Assembly (NCBI GenBank): GCA_016935755.1
Contig: JAFGQI010000020.1
Location: 1 to 32,797, forward strand
Length of the DNA: 32,797 nt
Origin: Anaerolineales bacterium
Lineage (GTDB): Bacteria > Chloroflexota > Anaerolineae > Anaerolineales > UBA4823
Reading direction: 5' to 3'
The notes beneath the pieces were generated by a model. It had not been told where the DNA came from. It saw only the letters and a list, made by a program, of their open reading frames with translations, and did not search any database. Shown here in pieces: positions 25,101 through 32,117 of the stretch. The translations under genes were made by a program, and so were the position numbers. Within the stretch, counting starts at the first letter, position 1, and every line of letters starts with the position of its first letter.

Positions 25101-26312
25101 GGTGATGGTGGCGTAGGTGACCGATTCGTTCTCGACCCGCACGCCTTCCTTGGCTTCCACTGCCTGGTGCAGGCCCTCCGACCAGCGCCGCCCAGGCATC
25201 AGGCGGCCAGTGAACTCATCTACGATCACCACCTTGCCCGCCTGCACCAGGTAATCTTTGTTGCGTTTATACAAGAACTGCGCCCGCAGAGCCTGCTCCA
25301 GATAGCCCAGCATGCGCGCCTGCTCAGGAGTCAAATCTTCGGGTCGCTCCGGGTCGCGCAGGGGTGAACCGATAAGTTCCTCGACATGCGCTTCGCCAAT
25401 CTCAGTCAGCACAACGTTGCGATCCTTCTCGCTGATCTCGTAATCTTCCGGGCGTAACGCCCTGACCACCTGGGCCATCTGGATATACCACTGGGCCTCA
25501 TCCTGGGCAGGACCAGAGATAATCAAAGGGGTGCGGGCTTCGTCGATGAGCACATTATCCACTTCATCCACAATGGCGTAATAATGCCCGCGCTGGACAC
25601 GGTCTTCCCAGCGGTAGGTCATATTATCCCGCAGATAATCGAAGCCGAATTCGCTGTTCGTGCCGTAGATAATATCGGCCTGATAGGCCTCGCTGCGCAT
25701 GACCATACGCAGCTGGTGCTGGTCTTCATGCGGAGAAGTGCGCTCCAGGTCTACGATAAAGGCTTTTTTGCCGTTCTCTGTGCGGGCAGCGATCTGCAGT
25801 ACACCCACGCTCATCCCCAAAGCCATGAAGATCGGAGCCATCCAGCGCGCATCGCGCCGCGCCAGGTAATCGTTGACCGTAATCAGATGCACACCCCTAC
25901 CGGGCAGTGCATTGAGATACATGGGCAGGGTGGCGACCAGGGTCTTGCCTTCGCCGGTGCGCATCTCGGCGATCTTGCCATGATGCAGAGTCATCCCGCC
26001 GATCAGCTGCACATCAAAGTGACGCAAGCCGATGGTGCGCTTGCTGGCCTCCCGCACTGCGGCAAAAGCCTGGGGCAAGATTTCATTCAGAGCATCCTGT
26101 TCGGCGCGGCGCAGGTCATCGGTGTTCTCAATTCCCTGCGTTTGTTCTGCAATCAAAGCGCGAAACTGCTCAGTTTTTGCCGCCAGAGCTTCATCGCTGA
26201 ATGCCTCAAACTGCGCCTCCAGAGCATTGATCTGGTCGACAATGCTGATATACCTTTCAAGCTGTCGTTTATTGGGATCCCCCCCAATGATACGAATAAA
26301 TTTATTCAACAT
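22185..26312 (-). CDS. secA: SecA preprotein translocase ATPase, oversized
   Basis: 1375 aa against 830-950 in most bacteria. It is the motor that pushes unfolded preproteins through SecYEG. The start is ATG 26312: GAGGT lies 10 bases upstream and the promoter (26346-26338) lies inside the longer open frame that begins at 26405. NBD1 has Walker A TGEGKT (119-124), DEVD (249-252) and 'IDEARTPLIISG'. It carries an extra stretch at about 178-205. NBD2 has 'GTTSVELSERL' (about 515), then some 85-90 additional residues before 'VLNARKHTEES' (about 625), and later 'TNMAGRGVDI' and 'GRSARQGDPGSSRF'. Between 'YSQRNRIF' (about 848) and 'LWVDYLTQMEAL' (about 1259) there are roughly 410 residues where E. 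coli has about 100. The tail is acidic and then Lys/Arg-rich (GKRKRKRKR), with no CxC...CH zinc motif. Confidence 0.95.
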   Translation of the reverse strand: MLNKFIRIIGGDPNKRQLERYISIVDQINALEAQFEAFSDEALAAKTEQFRALIAEQTQGIENTDDLRRAEQDALNEILPQAFAAVREASKRTIGLRHFDVQLIGGMTLHHGKIAEMRTGEGKTLVATLPMYLNALPGRGVHLITVNDYLARRDARWMAPIFMALGMSVGVLQIAARTENGKKAFIVDLERTSPHEDQHQLRMVMRSEAYQADIIYGTNSEFGFDYLRDNMTYRWEDRVQRGHYYAIVDEVDNVLIDEARTPLIISGPAQDEAQWYIQMAQVVRALRPEDYEISEKDRNVVLTEIGEAHVEELIGSPLRDPERPEDLTPEQARMLGYLEQALRAQFLYKRNKDYLVQAGKVVIVDEFTGRLMPGRRWSEGLHQAVEAKEGVRVENESVTYATITIQNYFRMYEKLAGMSGTAITEAEEFSKIYSLDVLAIPTNLEYQAMRKDTDLVELEAKDEQGYKYRFYTRQGEAQSQPLFWKRKDYPDVVYRTEDAKLRAIVWEILRYHALGRPILVGTTSVELSERLSSRLKAEPLRRLSQVMLLRRSWMLKHNREEDGRQIPELQFMYQPLDKLDVAEMRRLSRELDISFNPEDPANLEVLLALLDLGPDQRPRLVADLQGGIPHEVLNARKHTEESQIIAGAGAFGAVTIATNMAGRGVDIKLGGDLAEEVIVAVNRVLSRNGFSNPYDMQLEARRKAILSLPASAYGIYEAEISYFLRYMDEMELVRSLGGLHVIGSERHEARRIDNQLRGRSARQGDPGSSRFYLSMEDDLMRLFGGQNADSLMQRLKVDEAIPIEFGMVGRIVEGSQTRVEGMNFDMRKHLLEYDDVLNTQRAAIYSQRNRIFQKSDLSEDVTEMLRTEVMKRVPEALKDDSGPWKLLLWLEQIQPPLSAFGFVFPSYSLRLLLDDLKTRLPEKADGQTARQVLVDLARRALEAELEHHLHTLQGLIDQAEKQLEEQLEDRLEGVRLFFESLEEAEGPRRPVEIQNELSNTLRVPLKLSNEALRGLPDDPDQAEDEARQQVEELVINQALTRLLGAVERRLDEELDLPVSQLAGLKWQDIAERIRQAVEVLFTRRIERYLGTEGQIARELENVFARWQGVLDEQKLLALLMLMPQGSRSTFDKKTHRRVFQRTSRLVYTYLAARELDNRRPDDVAEAVLDHLEKAQQAMFQAWGLAEFSRLGNATLANFDDDFTDAVLKQANDISNQTLSTPLVEMPSDLKLVVIRQLGQRVLTEMYRQVLIGVITELWVDYLTQMEALRVSIGLEAYAQRDPLVQYKNKAYELFQQLLSDMRLGVVNRMFAVRPREASGVQTTSGSDDAAELAASESEAELDLEIEDEGEPAAAQSQPSSRQAGSTGKRKRKRKR

Positions 26313-26337
26313 AGTTCCATTTACCTCACAGTCAGGG

Positions 26338-26346
26338 ATTATAGCA
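26338..26346 (-). promoter_or_regulatory. Extended -10 promoter of secA
   Basis: On the minus strand, TG (26346-26345), C, then TATAAT (26343-26338), identical to the element at 223-231. The transcript would begin about 20 bases before ATG 26312, leaving room for the GAGGT ribosome site only. This fixes the secA start. Confidence 0.6.
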
Positions 26347-26439
26347 TAAGGGGGTGAGAAAAGGATTAGGGTGATTTTCACATAAGCTGGATTATAATTC
26401 TCCAATCAAACACACCCTATCCTGGAAAGGTTTTTCCGC

Positions 26440-27258
26440 ATGGAAATATACAACTATCTCGCAAGCCTGCACCCAATCATCCAGGCCCTGCTGGCAACGC
26501 TGTTCACCTGGGGGCTGACTGCTCTGGGCGCGGCGGGTGTGCTCTTTCATAAATCGGTCAACCGCAGATTACTGGAACTGATGCTCGGCTTTGCCGCCGG
26601 GGTGATGATCGCCGCCAGCTTCTGGTCGCTGCTGGCTCCAGCCATCGAGATGAGCGAGGGCAGCAGCATCCCAGCCTGGCTGCCGGCAGTGATCGGATTT
26701 TTGCTGGGCGGCGCATTCCTGTGGATGATTGATAAAATCTTGCCCCATCTGCACCTGGGCTTTCCGATCGAAGAATCTGAAGGCATCAAGACCACCTGGC
26801 AGCGCAGCATCCTGCTGGTGCTGGCGATCACCCTGCACAATTTTCCCGAGGGGCTGGCAGTCGGGGTTGCCTTCGGGGCGGTAGCTGCCGGGCTGCCTGC
26901 CGCCAACCTGACTGGCGCAATCGCCCTGGCCATCGGCATTGGCATCCAAAATTTCCCGGAAGGCCTGGCGGTTTCGATGCCGCTGCGCGGCGAAGGCTTC
27001 TCGCGCGCCAAGAGCTTTTTCTATGGCCAGCTGTCTGGGGTGGTTGAGCCGATTGCGGGTGTGCTTGGCGCGGCATTGGTCTTGCTGATGAGGCCAATCC
27101 TGCCCTACGCCCTGAGCTTTGCAGCCGGCGCTATGATCTATGTGGTGGTTGAAGAGTTAATCCCAGAATCCCAGCGCGGGGATATCACCGATATCGCCAC
27201 CCTGGGCGCCATGGTGGGCTTCGCGGTGATGATGCTGCTGGATGTCGCCCTGGGCTAA
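26440..27258 (+). CDS. ZIP family divalent metal transporter (ZupT/GufA-like)
   Basis: 272 aa with eight predicted membrane helices. It probably imports Zn(II) or another divalent metal into the cytosol. The two metal-site helices carry HNFPEG (133-138) and QNFPEG (170-175), the ZIP signature. A further 'VVEELIPES' motif near 235 is also typical. A short acidic/His cytosolic loop between helices 3 and 4 ('[13 protein letters not shown]') may bind metal. ATG 26440 has GGAAAGG about 11 bases before it. A TATAAT at 26393-26398 may be its -10. It is divergent from secA. Confidence 0.9.
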   Translation: MEIYNYLASLHPIIQALLATLFTWGLTALGAAGVLFHKSVNRRLLELMLGFAAGVMIAASFWSLLAPAIEMSEGSSIPAWLPAVIGFLLGGAFLWMIDKILPHLHLGFPIEESEGIKTTWQRSILLVLAITLHNFPEGLAVGVAFGAVAAGLPAANLTGAIALAIGIGIQNFPEGLAVSMPLRGEGFSRAKSFFYGQLSGVVEPIAGVLGAALVLLMRPILPYALSFAAGAMIYVVVEELIPESQRGDITDIATLGAMVGFAVMMLLDVALG

Positions 27259-27582
27259 CCTCCCCTGGCTCGGCAGCCCTGTCACTGCCGAATATGACAA
27301 ACGTTCCGATAATCCGTGGATTTTTGTTACATGACAAGCCTTGACAGCACTGTTAAAATCAGACTGTGATGGATTGGAATTTGACAGATATTCTTCTCGC
27401 TTATTTTGGCTCTTAAAACCCGCCCTTGCTGCTTGCGTTGCGAGGGCGGAATGCTTTTTATCTGGTCGCCCCACCGGTCGGGAGAATCAGGTTGGAAGAG
27501 AAGACAGAATTCTGCCATAACCAGCAATAAAATTTCACCATACCACGATTGAGCGAAAAAATAAACGATTGGAGGACACAAT
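27259..27582. other. Intergenic leader region of malic enzyme
   Basis: 324 bases without a gene. Two TTGACAG copies start exactly 40 bases apart (27341, 27381), and further TGACA copies lie near 27296 and 27332. The copy at 27381 could be a -35 (TATTTT at 27402-27407, spacing only 15). If transcription starts there, the RNA meets the terminator hairpin at 27420-27459 before the malic enzyme gene, as in an attenuator. Otherwise the hairpin simply ends the ZIP transcript. Confidence 0.4.
27420..27459 (+). terminator. Intrinsic terminator between ZIP and malic enzyme genes
   Basis: A ten-base stem, CCGCCCTTGC (27420-27429) with GCGAGGGCGG (27440-27449), one T-G pair and a ten-base loop. It is followed after five bases by TTTTT (27455-27459). 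It lies about 160 bases after the ZIP stop. Confidence 0.65.
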
Positions 27583-28944
27583 ATGCCGCAAGATCAACCC
27601 CAAGTCACTGTAGAGCAGCTTCTGGCAAAAGCGACCAAACCATCAGCGGATGCGATGAAGCTGCACCCCTTTTATCGGGGAAAAATTGAGACCACGCTGA
27701 AGTGCTGCGTGCGCACATTCCAGGATTTTGCCATCTGGTACACCCCTGGCGTTGCCGCGCCCTGCCGCGCTATCGCCCAGGATCCCGAAATGGTGTATGA
27801 ATATACCAACAAGTGGAATACTGTCGCGGTAGTCAGCGATGGAACCCGCGTGCTTGGATTAGGCGACATCGGCCCGAAAGCCGGTTTACCGGTCATGGAA
27901 GGCAAAGCCTTGCTGTACAAATACCTGGGCGGGGTGGATGGGGTGCCGATCATGGTGGATACAAAGGATCCGGATGCAATCATCAACCTGGTATTGATGC
28001 TCCAACCTGGCTTTGGCGGGGTCAACCTGGAAGATATCTCCAACCCCAAGTGCTTCCGCATCCTGGACACGTTGCGCGAGAAAGCGGAAATCCCTGTCTG
28101 GCATGATGACCAGCAAGGCACAGCTACAGTCACGTTGGCTGGCCTGATCAATGCCCTTAAAGTTGTCGGGAAAAAGATGAGTGAAGTAAGCATCGCCTTC
28201 GTCGGCACGGGCGCATCCAACGTAGCCTGCTCGCGTTTGATCTTCGGCTGGGGCGCGGATCCCTCGCGCTGCTTCATGGTCGATACCAAGGGTATCCTGG
28301 GCAAGCACCGCAAGGACCTTGAAATGCGCAAAGCCGAATATGTTGACAAGTGGAGGCTGTGCCAGATCACTAACGCCGAAGGAAGAGAAGGCAATATCCC
28401 AGATGCCATGCGCGGCGCGGATGTGGTCGTAGCGCTCTCGAAATCTGGCCCTGGCGTGATCCTGCCGGAATGGGTCAGCGCGATGGCCAAGGACGCGATT
28501 CTCTTCGCTTGCGCCAACCCCGTTCCAGAAATCTGGCCCTGGGAAGCAGTGGCTGCTGGCGCAGCGGTAGTTGCCACCGGGCGGTCTGACTTTGACAACC
28601 AGGTGAACAACTCCCTGGGCTTTCCGGGCATTTTCCGTGGCACCCTGGATGTGCGCGCCCGCACGATCACCGACGAGATGTGCTTTGCCGCCGCCCAAGC
28701 CCTGGCTGACCATGTGGGCGATAAACTCAGCCCAACTCAAATACTGCCCACCATGGACGATTGGGAAGTCTTCCCCCGCGAAGCTGCTGCAGTCGCCATG
28801 AAAGCTCAGGAACTCGGCCTGGCCCGCATTCAGATGAGCTATGAAGAAGCCTACAACCATGCTCATGAAATGATCAAACGCTCGCGCCAGCTCACCCACC
28901 GGATGATGGAAGAGGGCTTTATCGAGCAGGCGCCAGAAGATTAG
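27583..28944 (+). CDS. NAD(P)-dependent malic enzyme
   Basis: 453 aa, cytosolic. It decarboxylates L-malate to pyruvate with reduction of NAD(P). The start ATG 27583 has GGAGG 7 bases upstream. Motifs are 'WYTPGVAAP' with catalytic Tyr53, 'LGDIGPKAGLPVMEGKA' with Lys108 as the general base, the metal ligands 'VNLEDI' and 'WHDDQQGT' (174-180) and the dinucleotide loop FVGTGASN (206-213). 'CANPVPEIWPWEA' follows. The phosphotransacetylase-like domain of long MaeB enzymes is absent. The C-terminal helices include 'RIQMSYEEAYNHAHEMIKRS'. Cofactor preference cannot be read with confidence. A flavoprotein gene follows 31 bases later and is probably co-transcribed. Confidence 0.93.
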   Translation: MPQDQPQVTVEQLLAKATKPSADAMKLHPFYRGKIETTLKCCVRTFQDFAIWYTPGVAAPCRAIAQDPEMVYEYTNKWNTVAVVSDGTRVLGLGDIGPKAGLPVMEGKALLYKYLGGVDGVPIMVDTKDPDAIINLVLMLQPGFGGVNLEDISNPKCFRILDTLREKAEIPVWHDDQQGTATVTLAGLINALKVVGKKMSEVSIAFVGTGASNVACSRLIFGWGADPSRCFMVDTKGILGKHRKDLEMRKAEYVDKWRLCQITNAEGREGNIPDAMRGADVVVALSKSGPGVILPEWVSAMAKDAILFACANPVPEIWPWEAVAAGAAVVATGRSDFDNQVNNSLGFPGIFRGTLDVRARTITDEMCFAAAQALADHVGDKLSPTQILPTMDDWEVFPREAAAVAMKAQELGLARIQMSYEEAYNHAHEMIKRSRQLTHRMMEEGFIEQAPED

Positions 28945-28975
28945 ATTAGGGATAAAGACACAGGAGAAACCAGCT

Positions 28976-29881
28976 ATGTATGATCTGATTGTGGTTGGCG
29001 GCGGACCCGCCGGTTTAACAGCTACCATTTACGCCCTCCGTAAAAGACTCAACGTTCTGATGGTATCCAAGGATCTGGGCGGAAAAACACAATGGAACCT
29101 GGCTCTACCCTGGATCTCGGATTACCAGGTCATCCGCGGCCTGGAGGTCGTGAATAAATTCAAAAGCGAACTGGAGTACCTCGATTTCGCCCGCCACATG
29201 GAAGCGGTGGAAAAAATCACCCAGGATGGCGACATCTTCGTGGTGCACACCCACGGGGGTGGCGAATTACAGGCGCGCGCTGTGATTATCGCAACTGGCA
29301 CCAAGCAGATGACTCTGAAAGTGCCAGGGGAACGCGAATTTATGATGAAAGGCATGTGCTACTCCGCGCTAAGCTATGCCCCCCTGTTCATCGATCGCAC
29401 CACGATTGTGGTTGGCGAAGGCGACCTGGCCATGCGCTCTGCCGCCGAGCTGTCCACCATTGCCCAGCAAGTTTATGTGGTGTGCGCCAATGACAAAGCC
29501 CTGCACACACCCATGGGTGAAAAGGTCTCCAGCTCGCCAAATGTAAAAATCCTGATGGGGTATGAAGTGGCCGAGATCAAAGGCGATGATTACGCCCGTG
29601 GCATAGCGCTAAAGGACCCCGCTGGCACGCTAAGTGAGCTAGCGGCAGACGCCATTTTCATCGAGAAAGCGCTGATCCCCAACACCCAGATAGTCGCTGG
29701 TCTAGTAGATATGGATGAAGAAGGCCGCATCCGGGTAGATTGCAGCTGCCGCACCAACATCCCCGGCATTTTGGCCGCCGGCGACGCCACCAGCGGCTTT
29801 GCCGAGCAGGTGCTGATCGCCGTGGGCGAAGGCGCCAAGGCCGCCCTGAGCGCCTACGAATACCTGCTGCCCAGGCTGTAA
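28976..29881 (+). CDS. Thioredoxin-reductase-fold flavoprotein lacking the redox disulfide
   Basis: 301 aa with the full TrxR-like fold: the FAD loop GGGPAG (8-13), 'IIATGTK' near 104-110 and the C-terminal FAD site 'AAGDAT'. The segment normally reading C-A-T-C reads S-A-L-S (130-133, within 'GMCYSALSYAP'), so both redox cysteines are replaced. The NAD(P)H loop is GEGDLA (147-152) instead of GGGxxA, and the basic NADPH-2'-phosphate motif is absent ('CANDKAL'). It therefore cannot reduce thioredoxin in the usual way. It may be a ferredoxin- or quinone-linked oxidoreductase, or use NADH. It is probably in an operon with malic enzyme, which would supply reduced cofactor. A strong terminator follows. 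Confidence 0.85.
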   Translation: MYDLIVVGGGPAGLTATIYALRKRLNVLMVSKDLGGKTQWNLALPWISDYQVIRGLEVVNKFKSELEYLDFARHMEAVEKITQDGDIFVVHTHGGGELQARAVIIATGTKQMTLKVPGEREFMMKGMCYSALSYAPLFIDRTTIVVGEGDLAMRSAAELSTIAQQVYVVCANDKALHTPMGEKVSSSPNVKILMGYEVAEIKGDDYARGIALKDPAGTLSELAADAIFIEKALIPNTQIVAGLVDMDEEGRIRVDCSCRTNIPGILAAGDATSGFAEQVLIAVGEGAKAALSAYEYLLPRL

Positions 29882-29896
29882 AATCCGTTCAATTGA

Positions 29897-29935
29897 GATC
29901 GGGTAGGGAGGCATCGCCTTCCTGCCCGATCTTTC
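29897..29935 (+). terminator. Long-stem terminator after the flavoprotein gene
   Basis: A sixteen-base stem (29897-29912 with 29916-29931, two G-T pairs, three-base loop ATC) is followed by TTTCT. A TATAAT (29936-29941) abuts it and lies only three bases before the next ATG at 29945. Confidence 0.75.
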
Positions 29936-29944
29936 TATAATCCG

Positions 29945-30193
29945 ATGGATTTCGACCTGATCTATGCCTTGCTGATCGGCGTGATCGTTTTTTCGATCTG
30001 CTACACTGCTACTTATTTCCGGCTGGGCATGCCCAAACGGCCAGCTGTAGCGATCTCCGCCTGCTTCGGGCTGATCGTCATGCTGTTCCTCATTCAGAAT
30101 CCAGCCATACTGGCCGATACGATCACGCGCATCGCCTTGATCCTGATCGGCGCGGTGATCGAACTGGCTCTGCTCGTCCGCCGAACCCGTTAG
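29945..30193 (+). CDS. Small membrane protein, unknown
   Basis: 82 aa with three hydrophobic segments (about 5-22, 35-51 and 62-77) separated by short basic loops, ending RRTR. I do not recognise the family. No ribosome site precedes ATG 29945, and a terminator hairpin ends just before it, so expression may be low or leaderless-like. Its TAG stop shares bases with the stop of the convergent methyltransferase gene (30190-30193). The clean alternation of hydrophobic helices and basic ends favours a real gene. Confidence 0.6.
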   Translation: MDFDLIYALLIGVIVFSICYTATYFRLGMPKRPAVAISACFGLIVMLFLIQNPAILADTITRIALILIGAVIELALLVRRTR

Positions 30194-31101
30194 CCTGCCT
30201 TAGCCATCCTGGCAATTTGAGCCAGATGCTCAGGGCTTGTGCCGCAGCACCCGCCCACCACCCTGGCCCCTGCGTCCAGCCACTCAGGAACCCCAGCCCC
30301 CATCTGCTCGGGGGAAAGATCATAGATCGAATTGCCCTGTGAATCCGAGCGGGGCAGCCCGGCGTTCGGTTTGAACCAGATGGGCAGAGAGGTCACTCCG
30401 TGCAGTTCCTGCAAAGCTTTCAGATTATCGTCCAGGCTGCGCCCGCAGTTAATACCCAGCACATCCGCTCCCAGGCTGGTGAATTCCGCCGCCATCTTGA
30501 CCGGATTGACGCCCATCATCGTGCGCGTGCCGCGATCATAGCTGAAAGAGACCACCACTGGCAGGTCGCTGGCCGCTCTGGCCGCATTGAGCGCCAGGCT
30601 AGCTTCTGCCAGATCAAATTGGGTCTCAATCACCAGCAAATCCACCCCCGCCTGAGATAACGCCCCCGCCTGTTCCGTGAAGCTGGCGTAGACATCCTCC
30701 TCATTCAGCACCCCATAGGGCTTCAGCAGCCCTCCAGATGGGCCGATCGAACCAGCCACATACACCTCTCGCCCGCCGGGGGGCTCATCCTGGCGCCAGT
30801 GGGCGATTGCCTGGCGCGCCAGCTCAACCGCGCGCAGGTTGACTTCCAGAACCTGCCCGCCCATCCCCCCCGCTTCCAGGCGCAACGGGCTGGCGCCGAA
30901 GGTGCAGGTGAGCAGGATATCCGCTCCAGCCTGCAGAAAATCCATATGCAGGTCAATGATCTGCTCTGGTTTTTCAAACAGCCAGGCCTCGGCAGGTGTG
31001 CCATGCTTAAGACCGCGCTGCTGCAAATTCGTGCCGGTAGCGCCGTCCGCTACCAGGATATCGCCTTTACCCAGGCGCACGAGAAATGGAAATTCACTCA
31101 T
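30190..31101 (-). CDS. Homocysteine S-methyltransferase domain protein
   Basis: 303 aa, a single-domain Zn-dependent (beta/alpha)8 methyltransferase of the MetH N-terminal/BHMT type. It transfers a methyl group to homocysteine or a related thiol. It begins with 'LVADGATGTNLQQRGL', includes 'DILLTCTFGAS' and 'VYVAGSIGPSGG', and has the zinc-binding Cys residues in 'GINCG' (about 217) and 'GGCCGTSPEH' (about 285). The start ATG 31101 has AAAGGAGA just upstream. No B12-binding or pterin domain is attached, so the methyl donor (a separate corrinoid protein, betaine or S-methylmethionine) is unknown. It is divergent from the KDSR-SPT pair. Confidence 0.88.
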   Translation of the reverse strand: MSEFPFLVRLGKGDILVADGATGTNLQQRGLKHGTPAEAWLFEKPEQIIDLHMDFLQAGADILLTCTFGASPLRLEAGGMGGQVLEVNLRAVELARQAIAHWRQDEPPGGREVYVAGSIGPSGGLLKPYGVLNEEDVYASFTEQAGALSQAGVDLLVIETQFDLAEASLALNAARAASDLPVVVSFSYDRGTRTMMGVNPVKMAAEFTSLGADVLGINCGRSLDDNLKALQELHGVTSLPIWFKPNAGLPRSDSQGNSIYDLSPEQMGAGVPEWLDAGARVVGGCCGTSPEHLAQIARMAKAG

Positions 31102-31170
31102 ATTTTCTCCTTTACTACCTCAACCAGGGATAAATTATATCCCATCCAGTCGTTCGTCCCACAACAGGTA

Positions 31171-31179
31171 TGTTATACT
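31171..31179 (+). promoter_or_regulatory. Extended -10 promoter of the KDSR-SPT operon
   Basis: TG (31171-31172), one base, TATACT (31174-31179), about 68 bases before ATG 31247. No good -35 is visible. It has the same design as the elements at 223 and 26346. Confidence 0.55.
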
Positions 31180-31246
31180 TTCGCGCCAGGAATCATCAAA
31201 TCTGTGACTTTAACGCCTCTGGGGTGTTCTAGTACCAGGAGAGACG

Positions 31247-32083
31247 ATGGATTTTCACGCAAAAAACGTTTTCATCACCGGCGGCTCGAGCGGGATCGGC
31301 CTGGCGCTGGCGCAAGAATTCACCCGGCTGGGCGCAAGGCTGTTCTTAGTCGCCAGAGACCCCGGAAAATTGGAAGCAGCCGTGAACCAGTTATCTGGGC
31401 TCGGGCCGGGGCCGATCACAGCGCTGCCTGCCGATGTATCCAGCCCGGAGCAGGCCAAACAGGCAGTCGAGACCGCCCTGCAGCGGGCAGGCGTGATTGA
31501 TATCCTGATCAACTCTGCCGGCAATGTTATCCCTGGCTATGTACAGGATATTCCGGTGGAAGCCTACCGGGAACTGATCGAGACCAACTACCTCGGCACG
31601 GTCTATATCACCAAGGCGGCCCTGCCAGGGATGATGGCGCGGCGCAGTGGACATATCATCAACATCTCCTCTGGGGCAGGTTTCGTTGGCTTCATGGGCT
31701 ATACAGCCTACAGCCCCACCAAGTACGCTGTGCGCGGCTTCACCGACTGCCTGAGAAACGAGCTGAAGCCCTACGGCATCCAGGTTGCCATCGTCTACCC
31801 ACCGGACACCGACACCCCTCAGCTGGCATATGATATCCAGCACCGCCCGGTGGAGATCAACTACGCCATGCCAGTGTCTGTGCAAAAACCCGAGTCTGTC
31901 GCCCGTGCCATCCTGCGGGGTATCGAGCGCAAGCAGCGCGTGATCATCCCCGACCTGGGGACGCGCCTCTTCTATAATTTGTTTTCATTCCTGGGTGATT
32001 ACACCTTTAATGTGATCGACTGGCTGCTGGAGAGCGGCAGGAAAAAAGCCATCAAAGCAGGCAAAATTCCTCAAGACAAATGA
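31247..32083 (+). CDS. 3-ketodihydrosphingosine reductase-like SDR (KDSR)
   Basis: 278 aa, a classical short-chain dehydrogenase. The start ATG 31247 has AGGAG (31237-31241) upstream. It shows the cofactor loop TGGSSGIG (11-18), 'NSAG' (89-92), Ser142 and the catalytic pair Tyr155/Lys159 in 'YSPTK'. 'FMGYTAYSPTKYAVRGF' and especially YPPDTDTP (184-191) are hallmarks of eukaryotic KDSR/Tsc10, which reduce 3-ketodihydrosphingosine to dihydrosphingosine with NADPH. The C-terminal 40 residues, hydrophobic and then basic, may touch the membrane. The next gene, 34 bases on, is a serine-palmitoyltransferase-like enzyme that would make the substrate. Function is thus supported by both sequence and context. 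Confidence 0.85.
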   Translation: MDFHAKNVFITGGSSGIGLALAQEFTRLGARLFLVARDPGKLEAAVNQLSGLGPGPITALPADVSSPEQAKQAVETALQRAGVIDILINSAGNVIPGYVQDIPVEAYRELIETNYLGTVYITKAALPGMMARRSGHIINISSGAGFVGFMGYTAYSPTKYAVRGFTDCLRNELKPYGIQVAIVYPPDTDTPQLAYDIQHRPVEINYAMPVSVQKPESVARAILRGIERKQRVIIPDLGTRLFYNLFSFLGDYTFNVIDWLLESGRKKAIKAGKIPQDK

Positions 32084-32117
32084 ACACCCATCCTATTGAT
32101 CTGGAAAGGTATTGAAT

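Noticed and set aside
26313-26405. Longer SecA start at 26405
   Set aside because: The added 31 residues match nothing in SecA, and the promoter and ribosome site lie inside that stretch.
27672-28670. 332-codon minus-strand frame opposite malic enzyme
   Set aside because: The opposite strand has complete malic enzyme motifs; this one has none and is Ser/Pro/Thr-rich.
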